From: Maratus speciosus
Lineage: Eukaryota; Arthropoda; Arachnida; Araneae; Salticidae
DNA: 64,000 nucleotides
Reading direction: 5' to 3'
NCBI GenBank assembly: GCA_963932465.1
Contig: CAWVRF010001062.1
Coordinates: 186,001 to 250,000, forward strand
Shown here: positions 54,995-64,000 of the stretch, one piece after another
Layout of the letters: each line of letters begins with the position of its first letter
How positions within the stretch are numbered: position 1 is the stretch's first letter
The notes under the pieces: model-generated
Told to the model about the DNA's origin: nothing
Databases searched by the model: none
The model's input: only the letters and a program-made list of their open reading frames with translations
Position numbers and translations under genes: made by a program

Positions 54995-55490
54995 TTTTGC
55001 TGTAAGAGTTCATCCTATCAAAAACCTGTTGCTACAAAAGTTATATATAACATTAAGGTGATTACGTCCTATTTAAGATGGAGTCATATTATTTCTGTAT
55101 TGCTGAATTTAATATATAGAACCGTAATAAATTTTGCATTCTTGCATAAGAGTGCATCAGCTATTACACCAAAATCTGAATATTTGTAAAATTAGTTCTA
55201 CTACGAACGCACCTCATTTGCCACATTTGACGTACGATTTCCGACTTGTTTTTATTATAAAACCCCTACTTTTTTCAAGCAAAAATGAACTTAAAAATGA
55301 GTCAGAAAATAAGCAGTTTGGATTTCAGTACACCCTTAATACGATGATTTTTCTTCAACCACTATGTACTTTTATTTATTTTATTTATTTATTTATTTTA
55401 TTATTGTAAAAGTTGGTTCTATCAAAAACTTGTCTCTAAAAAAGGTAGATACTGTTACGAAGATTTATAATAAAATTAAGATGATTTGCT
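54995..55490 (-). repeat. Dispersed repeat region (inverted relative of 8095-8200)
   Basis: 55195-55270 is the reverse complement of a block at 8125-8200. Two direct copies of a ~65-bp block (CTATCAAAAACCTGTTGCTA, CTATCAAAAACTTGTCTCTA) lie at 55012 and 55417. ORFs at 54992 and 55134 run through these repeats and are not credible genes. Confidence 0.5.
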
Positions 55491-55550
55491 AACGTGTGAA
55501 TTGACTAAGTTACGAATTTTTTTCGCCCCTTGAATCCATTTTTAATGCTA

Positions 55551-55759
55551 TTAACCCTTTCGGGACGGGTAATGCATATATGCATCATCAAAAGGTGCAT
55601 GTGGAATTTGTTTTTCACATCATTAATAAATAAATGCAATATTTGTCTTTTTTAATTAGAGTATTGTTTGGTATTTTACAAGTAAAGTGAACTGTTTAAA
55701 AAAAAAATGGTATCAACCGAATAAAATTTCTGTAAACAATGCCGTCTCGAAAGGGTTAA
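55551..55759. mobile_element. piggyBac-type MITE 4 (TTAA duplication)
   Basis: TTAA on both sides (55551-55554, 55756-55759). The core begins CCCTTTCGGGACGGG and ends CCGTCTCGAAAGGG. About 200 bp, no transposase. Confidence 0.8.
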
Positions 55760-56820
55760 CAGATACATTGAGGTCACATATAAATTTTTTGAACTGGAGG
55801 TGGTTTTGGGTTCTAGGGTTATAATCGGCTTAGATCTATAAAACTAAATAAAAAAATTCTAACATAAGGAATAATGTAATACATATACTGATTCTTATGA
55901 AATTTACATAAAAATCCACTTTTAATCGGTTGCTGATCCAATCTGTAAATTTGTGCGAATTGTTTCGCCCAGGCTTTTTAAGGATTTACACACCTCGTAA
56001 TGCATCGCAAATTCCTTAAAGAGTCTCGGGATTCTTAAAAATGGAAAAAAAGGAAAGAAAAATACTATTTTCAACATTTAATATCTTAAAATGTATATAA
56101 TTTTAAAACAAAATTTTTAGGAGAAATGAAAGATATAAGCATGTTCTTTCATTTCTTGTATTTAAAAAATTTCCAGATGCAGAATTAGCATTTACAGGGG
56201 GCTCCAAACTGTCAGACTTTTGACGAGCAGAAATCTGGTATAACAGTTTACGCGCAGGATTACAAAATAAATATTGCAACTAGAATGGAAATTTTGGTAC
56301 CTACTTATACTTCAGATTGTAATAATTATCTTAAACCTAAATAAATTTGCATTTAGAGCATTTTTATATTTTTAATACAAAGCTGTATTTAGCTAATGTA
56401 AAATTCGGAAAATTTCAACAATATAAACCCCTAAAAAATATTTTTTGGAACAATAAAAAGGTAATTTTAGATACAGTTTATACAGACTAACATGAAACAT
56501 ATGCTTTGAAAATTTCATAAAAAAATATTTGGAAGTTTTTGAGATATCCAGCGCGTTATGCCCAAAAACGTCATTTTGAGAAAATTGACTTCAATGTTTC
56601 GGAAACTCCGCTTCAGCAATCGAGTGGATGTAATTCTAAAAGCCATAACTTCTGTTCTAATGGTAATTTCAAGGAAACAATTATATCAAAATGTTCAGAA
56701 AAGATAATAGTTTAACATCTAAAAAATTAAAATTTCAAAATTTTGAAGCTTTAAGAGTCCTGAGACCCCTTAAGTTATGAGTGTTTATCACAGTCGAAAA
56801 ATCACATCCAGCACTAGTCG
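55760..56820. other. Unrecognised stretch
   Basis: Contains moderately complex sequence at 56160-56820 without ORF, inverted repeats or known motif. Confidence 0.4.
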
Positions 56821-56829
56821 TCCATAGTA

Positions 56830-57140
56830 GACCTGTAAGGGAATTATTTTGTGTGTGTCCGTTGACGAACGATAAATACTATGCACTCTATAATCTATAA
56901 AAAATTGTTGTTGTGCACTTCAATAGTGTATATAACTTTCATTACTGTTTAAATTGTGTAAAACTTTTAAAATATATGGCAAAAAAATTTCCCCCATATA
57001 TAATGATGTAATAGATATATTTTGTGCGCCTCTGTAAATTAACTGTAAATGATGCTTAAACTATACACAATAGAAAGCATGTTGTCATACACATCAGTGA
57101 TGCATATCAATTTTACTATGAATAAATAATCGTAATATCT
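56830..57140 (+). repeat. Diverged ~150-bp repeats, left block
   Basis: Two units with TAAATGMTGCTTAAACTATA- and GAAAGCATGTTGTCATACAC-type blocks, similar to 57784-58100 and to 9575-9719. Interrupted on the right by a CACTG MITE. Confidence 0.5.
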
Positions 57141-57151
57141 TTAAAATAGAA

Positions 57152-57769
57152 CACTGCAAATTCTCAAAACAAAAATAAACACATTTTACAAAACTATTTG
57201 TCACCAAATTAACAACACATTAATGTGTTTTGAATTAGAAAACTTCGTATAGAAAATACTTTTTGCGTTTTTATTGTGTTCTTAATATGTTGCAAAACTG
57301 TTGCTATCTAGAAATGTGTTCTTAATATGTTGCAAAATTGTTGCTATCTACTAATGTGTTCTAAATACAGTGTTGTTAATTGTGCTGAAATCGTGTTGTA
57401 AATAGTGTTGATGAAAATATTTTCGTACAATAATATTGTGCTGCACAGCACTTGGTTACTAAATTAACAACACATTGTAAACACCATACAATTTAGAACC
57501 CTGTAAAACAACACATGTAAAACACACACACACACTTAAAACATACTATTTATTAAGCATTTATAACATAACCTTAAAAAGGAATGTTTTGAAATGTTTT
57601 GAAAACACATTTTCTCCTGTTGTAACTTTTAACAACAGTTTTTGAATAATTTTTTTATTTGGCACAACACATTCACAACACATTCACAACAATCGAAAAT
57701 GATTTTAGTTAGAAGTGTTAATTATTATGTTATGTTAGTGTTGCAAAAGTGTTTCACGAATTTGCAGTG
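57152..57769. mobile_element. CACTG-type MITE C (AA duplication)
   Basis: CACTGCAAATTCTC at the left and GAATTTGCAGTG at the right, flanked by AA (57150-57151, 57770-57771). The interior is rich in AACACATT/AATGTGTT motifs and has a ~50-bp direct duplication (GTGTTCTTAATATGTTGCAA at 57278 and 57317). Joining the flanks restores the surrounding diverged repeat. Confidence 0.75.
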
Positions 57770-57783
57770 AAGCAAACGATATA

Positions 57784-58210
57784 CCCCACACAAACCACAA
57801 TGTAAAAGAATTATTTTCTGAGTCTCTGTAGAGGAACCATAAATGATTCTAAAGGTATACTTTTTAGAAAGCTTGTTGTTGTACACTTTAACGATGCATA
57901 TCAATTTTATTATTTTTAAATTATCGTAATAGCATCAAAATGCGCCACAAGCAGTTTTTCCCAGTAGAACATAATGTCATGGAAATTTATTGTGTACCTG
58001 TAAATAAATTAAAATCGCTACACACTTTACATATCAATCATGCTATGATAAATGACAATAACAATCTTGGTATGCACTTCAGTAACATATATCAATTGTT
58101 TGGCAATACAGATACAAGTGTTAGCGTACGGACAGACAGACTTCTAGACAAGAAAATACAGACGGCTAGAGAGGGAAACAGACGGCCAGACAAACCGATG
58201 TCATGAAAAA
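57784..58210 (+). repeat. Diverged repeats, right block, ending in GACA tract
   Basis: Continuation of the 56830 repeat family (GAAAGCTTGTTGTTGTACAC, CGATGCATATCAATTTTATT), ending in GTACGGACAGACAGACTT at 58126 as in other GACA-tailed copies. The ORF at 57940-58206 lies inside it and is not credible. Confidence 0.5.
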
Positions 58211-58599
58211 TTTTCAACAAAGAAAAACGCACCAGTAGTGGGCCACTTACGGATATTTAGTTAATTATTGTTAAATTGTTAGTAAATTTGAATATATGTA
58301 TACATATACATATATGTGTAATAATAAAACTTGTTTGCACTTTTACCTTAGTTAATTTATTCCAAATTCTTATAGCATCTACCTTTTTTTACCTATATTT
58401 AATATCTTAAATATCCTTTGTATTTATATCCCATGCTTTTAATTCAGCACATTCTTTTATTTCTTATTCTATAAACTTTAATCTGTTAAGAGCTATACTT
58501 CTTTGTAGAAAACCCACTCAATTACTCTATTCTTTCATATTTTGGGACATTAAATTCTTTTTTCTTTCGAAAGTTTAGAAATACCCTTTTATTTTTTAT

Positions 58600-58960
58600 T
58601 AAATTCACTCGATTTTCGATGAGTGTTTGCGAGAGCTTTCGCGCGCTAATCTGTTTTCTTTTTAAAACTTTCGCTGTTAGGTAAAGAATCCTGTGTCTAC
58701 GTCATGCTTCCCCGCCTCCTCCCGAGATTTTAATCCTATCGCTTGCGCGGCTTTTTCATTCCGGGCCCTCCTCTTTGCTGGATTGGCTCATTGCCATGTA
58801 TCCGTAAGCGTTCTTTCTCTTATTTATATGCTTACATTGACTTGCGAGAGCAGATTTTGTACGATTTTGTCTTGCTTAAAAAACCTGCGTCACTTGGAGA
58901 GTTGTTTATCATTTATTCGCGATGTCGCTTCTGATCATTTTAACATTTTAAACTAATTTT
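58600..58960 (+). other. GC-richer segment with ORF, origin unknown
   Basis: 58610-58930 is distinctly GC-richer than its surroundings (GAGAGCTTTCGCGCGCTAAT, CCCCGCCTCCTCCCG, CGGGCCCTCCTC). Two overlapping ORFs (58693-58956, 58743-58934) have no recognisable domain. It could be part of a promoter, an exon or a fragment of a retroelement 5' region. Confidence 0.35.
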
Positions 58961-59594
58961 TAAAGCATTTTTTTGCATTTATTTTTAAAGCATGACGCTA
59001 CTCGAAAATGAGTAACTGAAATACTATTGGAATTGGAATCATATAACTGTCACCAATTAACTTATTGATTAATTATTATGGCTTCTTCTATTATGCACGG
59101 AAAACACCTAAGGAATTACATCCTTGTCTTCCATACTGACCACGAAGGTACGACTGCACTTCAATAATTATGGTCGATGATTTAAGACGAATATATTTTC
59201 CTATGCCTATTTTTGACATTTCTTAATCCACCATTGCAAATTCTTACAATTAGACGACAGTTATAACACCTATGATCATACATTTAGTTCTACAGGATTC
59301 GATTCTTACAATTAGTTCGAAAGAAAGTGTTACATATATATATATATATATCTTTTTTACCGTAGTTCTAGCCTCCACGTATCAGAACAAACCTTCAAAG
59401 TTTCAAAATACAGGGTGTCCCAAAAGTCTCCGTACAAATTCAAAAGTTTATTGCAAAAGAAAAAAAAAAAATAATAATAGGCCTAAAGCAAAAATAATTA
59501 CAACAGTACATAGAGTAACTTAAAAAGCCTTTTGTACTACCCTATTATACTTCTACATGAGATCTTTCGTTGCACGCGACATTTCCGTGAGATG

Positions 59595-59657
59595 AAGCAT
59601 TTCAACTGCAAATTCGAAGCGTTTCGCATAATCATCAGTTTGTAACGCCTGCAAAGC
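59595..59657 (-). pseudogene. Continuation of the transposase, on the opposite strand
   Basis: Read in minus orientation, A-L-Q-A-L-Q-T-D-D-Y-A-K-R-F-E-F-A-V-E-M continues the Y-K-I-Q-x2-Q-A-L linker as it does in related transposases, where a Q-A-L-x2-D-D/E-x3-R-x-E-F-A segment precedes the catalytic core. It lies upstream of and antiparallel to the helix-turn-helix piece, showing an internal inversion. Confidence 0.55.
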
Positions 59658-59694
59658 ATTCGTGACTGGTATGAGAAATTTCTGACAACAGGAA

Positions 59695-59904
59695 GTGTTA
59701 ATGACAAAAAAAAAGGGTAGCCCTAGCACTAGTGAGGAAAGTGTGGAACGAGTACGTGAAACTTTTTCTAGGAGACCTGTAAAATCAATTCCAAAAGCAT
59801 CGCAAGAGCTTATTATGTCAAAAAGCACAATACAAAGAGTGCTTCATAAACGAGTAAAACTTTCAGCCTACAAAATTCAGATTGGGCAGGCATTACTAAG
59901 GTAG
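59695..59904 (+). pseudogene. mariner-like transposase piece, helix-turn-helix
   Basis: 69 codons: E-R-V-R-E-T-F near residue 18, S-I-P-K-A-S-Q-E-L-I-M-S-K-S-T-I-Q-R-V-L-H-K (33-54), then Y-K-I-Q-I-G-Q-A-L and a stop. This is the second helix-turn-helix and linker of mariner/IS630-type transposases, where it binds the inverted repeats. The natural continuation after Q-A-L is found on the other strand (59595-59657). Confidence 0.65.
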
Positions 59905-60042
59905 CAGGTATACTAAGGTAATAGAAAAAAAACTTTTTAAGTTACTCTATGTACTGTTGTAATTATTTTTGCTGTAGGCCTATTATTATTATTTTTTTTG
60001 TAATAAATTTTTGAAGCTGTACGGAAACTTTTGGGACACCCT

Positions 60043-61705
60043 ATTCTTCGGAAGAAATGAAAAATAAAAATTTACCTTCCTCTATGCTCCAAAAGTGGGC
60101 ATAGTAATTTTCTGATGCGTGATTCTTTAAGTTTTTGTCTTATCCAACAATTTGTTTGCAGTATAATAGACTATATCAACAGTAGTTTAATTTCAAATAA
60201 AACATAATATTAAATAAACAATGTTTTAAATAAAAACGTATCTCTTAATGAAATCTCTTAGAATTTGCCTAAAAATCTGTTTCTGAAGACAGTCTAGAAA
60301 ATAAACAAATGTACCAGCAGAAAAAAAAAAAACAATTATTCCAAACTGGGAAGTTAACATTTAAGGCTGTTAGTAATCAGATTTCTTTCCGTAGACTTTT
60401 CAGAAATGCATTATGAGCTTGTTTTTAAACTTTAAAAATCAGTAGCTCACTATTGGTACATGGCTTACTTTAGGAGCGTTTACCTTCCGTTGACAACACT
60501 TTCAGGCTAAAAATATACCATTTCAAAAAGATTTCTACAATTTTGGCTACTGTATTTTTTAATTTTATGTATAATAAAAATTCGGTTATAGTTTCTTTTT
60601 TCAAGTTGAGAATTCTGTAAAATTATATTAACAGTAGTTTTAATAAGAAAATTTCTTACCATGATATTTTACTTATTACCAGTTTTTAAGAAACGAAAAT
60701 GGTAGAACTGTAAAAATAATTGCTGCGTGTTTTCTTTATCTTTTCAAAAAAATGAAAGAACATTAGTAAAGCTTCTTCTCCTTAGAGCAAAACGAAGTAC
60801 AAATACCTACTAGCTTTTGTTTTTTTATATTATTTTAAGTTTACATTAAGAGCATTTGTGGATTTGAAGAAAAGTTTTTTTAATCGGTTTATTGAATGCA
60901 GGCTAAAAGGAAAAGTTAATAGGATTATTCCATTTTGTTAAAAAGTGTAACGCTTTCTACAAAATCATATATTTTTTAAACAGGAAAAAACATAGCCTCA
61001 GGTGTGTAAATTAATGTTAGAGGAAAAAAAAACTATTGAAATTTTAGCCGGGTTTAATTATAAATCATTTTAGGTGATATGTTAAAAAAAATAATAAAAA
61101 GTTCAAATATTATATATTCATTATTAATGTCCTTAAAAGAGAAATTCAAATAAACATAAAAATTACAATGAGTTTAAAAGGCAATTTTTTTCCTTTTAAA
61201 AACAGAAAAATGAGTTCTTAAATTTATATATGGTATATTTAAAATGCTGTTCATAAAAAATGCTAATTCATTTTTAATTCAAGATAATGCCCTGTTAATT
61301 TTTTGCTCACCTTCTTTTATAGCGTGATTTTTTTCGATAATTTAATGTATAATTTAGAGATCTAAATTAGACATTTAACTTAGATGTATAAATTTAAAAG
61401 AATTTTTTTCTCTCTACAAGGTTTTGTCTTCTAGTCTCTTTTTCTTTTCTTTTTTTTTAAATTTTAGTCACATATGTAAAAATGTTAAGGATTACTGTAT
61501 TAGATTAAAATGAAAAATCTTTTTACTGTCTTTAATTATAACCATACAGCGACAGAACTTTGGGCGCTTAATGAATCGAATAATCAAATTAGTTCTCAAT
61601 AAATTATTGTCATTTTCAGTTTTTGTTTTCGTTGAATTCCTTAATTTTTTTTAATGAAATGTTTCCTGCCGGAGTAACCTTGAACTGTTTTTTATGCTTT
61701 ATACA
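60043..61705. other. AT-rich stretch, nothing recognised
   Basis: No ORF above about 60 codons and no paired terminal repeats. Confidence 0.45.
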
Positions 61706-62207
61706 CAGCGTGTTTCAGCACATCAGTTACAAACTTCAGGAGGATAGAGTACACCTTGATTATGGAAAATCACGAACAATGCATAGTCGGAAACGCTTTT
61801 CTGGCGCGATAGTGACGACATAATACACAAGAAAGGAAGGTCACTAACAGGATGAGAAAACATGTTTATTATTATTAGTACCGCAAAAATGCAGTGACAA
61901 TGCTGCGCAGTTCTGAGGAACTTGTTGCACGCATCGTGGAAGCTGATGGGGATGTCTGGGCACTTTCTATATTTTCGAGAACATTACATGTTCCATGCGC
62001 CGGAGATGTGAGAGCTACATGGAAGCTCAGGATCGTAATTTCGAACACTTTTTTATAACTCAGTTCGGTCCAATCCTTTCTTGTGTCTTGTGTCGTCACT
62101 ACCGCGGCAGTAAAGCCTTTCGGACTGCTTATTGATAGGTTATTTCTCATCGTCTAGGTATCCTCTACCCCTCCTGAAAATTTGTAACTGCTGTGCTGAA
62201 ATACCTG
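61706..62207 (+). mobile_element. mariner-like deletion derivative
   Basis: CAGCGTGTTTCAGCACATCA at the left and CAGGTATTTCAGCACAGCAG reversed at the right, continuing over about 45 bp (TTACAAACTTCAGGAGG against its complement near 62180). TA follows the right end, while the left flank is degenerate. It retains only the end of a transposase gene. Confidence 0.65.
61900..62058 (+). pseudogene. C-terminal end of a mariner-like transposase
   Basis: 52 codons from an internal ATG: S-S-E-E-L-V-A-R-I-V-E-A, then I-F-S-R-T and V-R-A-T-W-K near the end. The order E-E-L-x-A-R-I-x-x-A ... I-F-x-R ... (a C-terminal helix) is that found at the end of arthropod mariner/Tc3-like transposases. No catalytic residues remain. 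The longer minus-strand ORF over the same interval is its shadow. Confidence 0.5.
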
Positions 62208-63350
62208 TATATTAGTCTCTAAAACATGTTTTATCTGTTCAGTTGATTCGTCTGCACATTTTGATACAATATGTATAGCGGAATTTGTATATTATAATCA
62301 AATTAAAATCCTATTTTCTGCCTTTTAAATATTGGCAGACAAAATGAAAAACTGCCGTTGCGAAATCCTAACGATCGCTTGCAGATTAATTGAATCGCCT
62401 CTTGAAGAAATCAGAATAATATCTGCCACTCTTGAAATAATATGTTATGGTCTCTGGAATTGCCTTAACTAAGTAATCAAGTAACATGATTAGATTATTT
62501 GTTAATTATTTAACTTACTTAATTGGATATTCGAATGAGAGACTGAAACCATGTGATCCGTATCTCTAATAATAGCAAAGGGGATCTTAGATTTATTTCA
62601 TTAACCAAAGTCCCGAGCAACAATTGCACAGGGAAAAATTAAAGGGGACCAACAGTAGCAGAAAAAAACGCTCAAATGCAAGTATTACACAGAGTACTGT
62701 GCAAAAAATATATGAAGTGGTAACTAGGCGTTGCATTACACAAATATATCGTTTAAAGTTGTCATCTAAGCTTTACGGATGCCGCATAGAGTACGCCGCC
62801 CGTGCCTTTATGTATATCTAACTTGTTTGTATTTTCAGAGTTATTATATCGTCTAATTACCGACAAGTGTTTCGAAAATCATTATCCACAGTCCATTTAT
62901 ATTTCTGCGACGATAGGTACATCCAGCACTCTTCAACTCCTTTGCTGAACGTCCGCAAATCGAAATTTGTGTGTAACGGAAAAATGCGATTTTCTCAAAA
63001 TCTATGTGACCTAGGGTAATCGCTAAAGTTTTACTGCAAGTTTTAAATTAGTTTCTACTAGCCCCTAATTTTTTCATAATTTTAGATTCGGCAGTTTCGG
63101 ATATAGATGAGGAGCATATTTTTGCATTACATTTGGGCGATATCTCTGCAAATATAATACCTAAAATTAATGTAATGAAATGTATTTTTGAGTTTGATTT
63201 TACGAAAGCTTTCACACGATGTACAAAGAAAAGATTATTTTTTTCAAGTAACTTAATTAGCCACATTCTTCATAAATATATTTGTGAATGGTTAATAACC
63301 TATAAATATGTGGTTCAATAGACTTTAATATTTCAGCCAATTTGAATTTT
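62208..63350. other. Unrecognised stretch
   Basis: Small ORFs (62624-62821, 63048-63266, 63133-63321) without motifs. Nothing else could be supported. Confidence 0.4.
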
Positions 63351-63354
63351 CACT

Positions 63355-63725
63355 TCCCATAGCTTACGAGTAAAATGACTGTGACAAGCGGAGAGACAGA
63401 CACAGGAATGATCTTATAATGGTTTCGTTTTCACTTTTTAAGTACGGAACCCTAAAAATGGACGAATAAAACGACTTTAAATGTATGTATTTTTTTAAGC
63501 TTAACAAAGCTATGTAGTATTTATGTTCTCTATTCAAATAGATCAATATTTGCCATCCAAAACTGATAAACTTTATAATAATAAATAGACCCTTCCCATT
63601 AGCAATACACGGGAATTAATAGAGACACCCTACTGAATATGTATCAATTTACGCCAATTACGTCACAGTAGTGATCTTATAATTTTACTGTTTTTACTTT
63701 TTAAGTATAGAACCCAAAAAATAAA
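63355..63725 (+). repeat. Dispersed repeat with ACGGAACCCTAAAAA motif, duplicated
   Basis: GAGAGACAGACAC, then ATCTTATAATGGTTTCGTTT, CACTTTTTAAGTACGGAACCC and TAAAAA (63385-63456). The second half recurs at 63672-63722 (TCTTATAATTTTACTG, TTTTTAAGTATAGAACCC). A GACA tract followed by ACGGAACCCTAAAAA is a common dispersed-repeat ending in arthropod genomes. The exact family is not assigned. Confidence 0.5.
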
Positions 63726-64000
63726 GAATACAAACAGTGAAAGTAAAGTAGAAATTAAAGTAAATTCCTGATGCAGGAACAAGCCTACAGAATTAGTTGT
63801 AGTTAAAAAAAATTAATTAAAAAGAATGCTTTTTACTAATAAATGTATACAAAAAGACTACAAAGGTAGCCAGCCCTAGCAATAGCTAGCAGTTACTACT
63901 GGAGAATGAAAGTTACGGTTTAATAACTTCCGGAATACACCGCCTATAACTTGCTCATTCATCATATTGAGAGACTTTGAACAATTTAGGATTAGAAAGA
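63726..64000. other. AT-rich end of window, nothing recognised
   Basis: Window edge with no supportable feature. Confidence 0.4.

Larger units (their letters stand above)
59411..60042 (+). mobile_element. mariner-like element with internal inversion (TA duplication)
   Basis: CAGGGTGTCCCAAAAGTCTC at the left and CAGGGTGTCCCAAAAGTTTC reversed at the right, flanked by TA (59409-59410, 60043-60044). Inverted pairing continues inside (AATTACAACAGTACATAGAG against its complement near 59950). At 632 bp it is about half the usual mariner length. Two transposase pieces inside lie on opposite strands. Confidence 0.85.

Noticed and set aside
54992..55409. Two overlapping plus-strand ORFs with a serine/lysine-rich start.
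   Set aside because: They lie in a dispersed repeat with internal direct repeats and end in ATTT-type low-complexity sequence.
61875..62150. 91-codon minus-strand ORF.
   Set aside because: The plus-strand frame over the same bases matches the C-terminal pattern of mariner-like transposases, so the minus ORF is a shadow.

Overview
The window is AT-rich (roughly 70% by eye) eukaryotic DNA. It contains no convincing complete host gene, no rRNA and no intact tRNA. It is a deeply nested graveyard of transposable elements and satellite-like repeats. Several protein relics (a gypsy-type gag fragment, a DD34E Tc1 transposase, mariner-like transposases, a non-LTR reverse transcriptase, PHD-fingered transposases, a probable GIY-YIG domain) look arthropod, and I would guess a spider or other arachnid. 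That guess rests on family resemblance, not on a search.

Layout. 1-9.7 kb: AT-rich filler with TIR elements (1517-2420; 3846-5704 split by an insertion at 4256-5407), two piggyBac-type TTAA MITEs, a 280-bp near-perfect hairpin and dispersed repeats. 9.7-13.3 kb: a 3.6-kb fold-back element whose arms each hold about eight ~150-bp repeats. 13.3-22.3 kb: piggyBac-type and CACTG-type MITEs, an AT minisatellite, an element with ~150-bp repeats, and a palindromic MITE. 22.3-26.7 kb: a duplicated segment in which one copy carries a PHD-finger DNA transposon and the other is an uninterrupted counterpart, with a 1.7-kb long-TIR element between them.

26.7-41.8 kb is the most unusual part. It holds repeated units with a recurring exon-like block A / GT-AG intron-like spacer / block B / second intron-like spacer layout. 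Old ~565-bp units lie at 26.7-27.2 and 33.7-35.2 kb and old ~320-bp units at 29-32 and 37 kb. A young, nearly homogeneous array of 322/323-bp units runs from 37.6 to 41.77 kb. A pogo-like transposon (29515-30774, TA duplication) and a 5'-truncated reverse-transcriptase element (30941-32045, 12-bp duplication) sit in two different intron-like spacers of one old unit, so the repeat pattern predates both. Nearby are a pogo-like MITE and a ~1.45-kb inverted-repeat element carrying a GIY-YIG-like ORF.

41.8-51 kb: microsatellites, an unrecognised 157-codon ORF on the minus strand, a broken Tc1 element invaded by two MITEs and a gag fragment, one arm of a second fold-back copy, and a pogo-like element split by a 2.8-kb CACTG-type element. 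51-64 kb: a tRNA-like B-box fragment, a TTAA MITE, a CACTG MITE with AA duplication, a mariner element with an internal inversion, a second mariner relic, and long stretches with nothing recognisable. The parts do not form a pathway. What links them is the order of insertion, which several target duplications and uninterrupted counterparts let one read directly.
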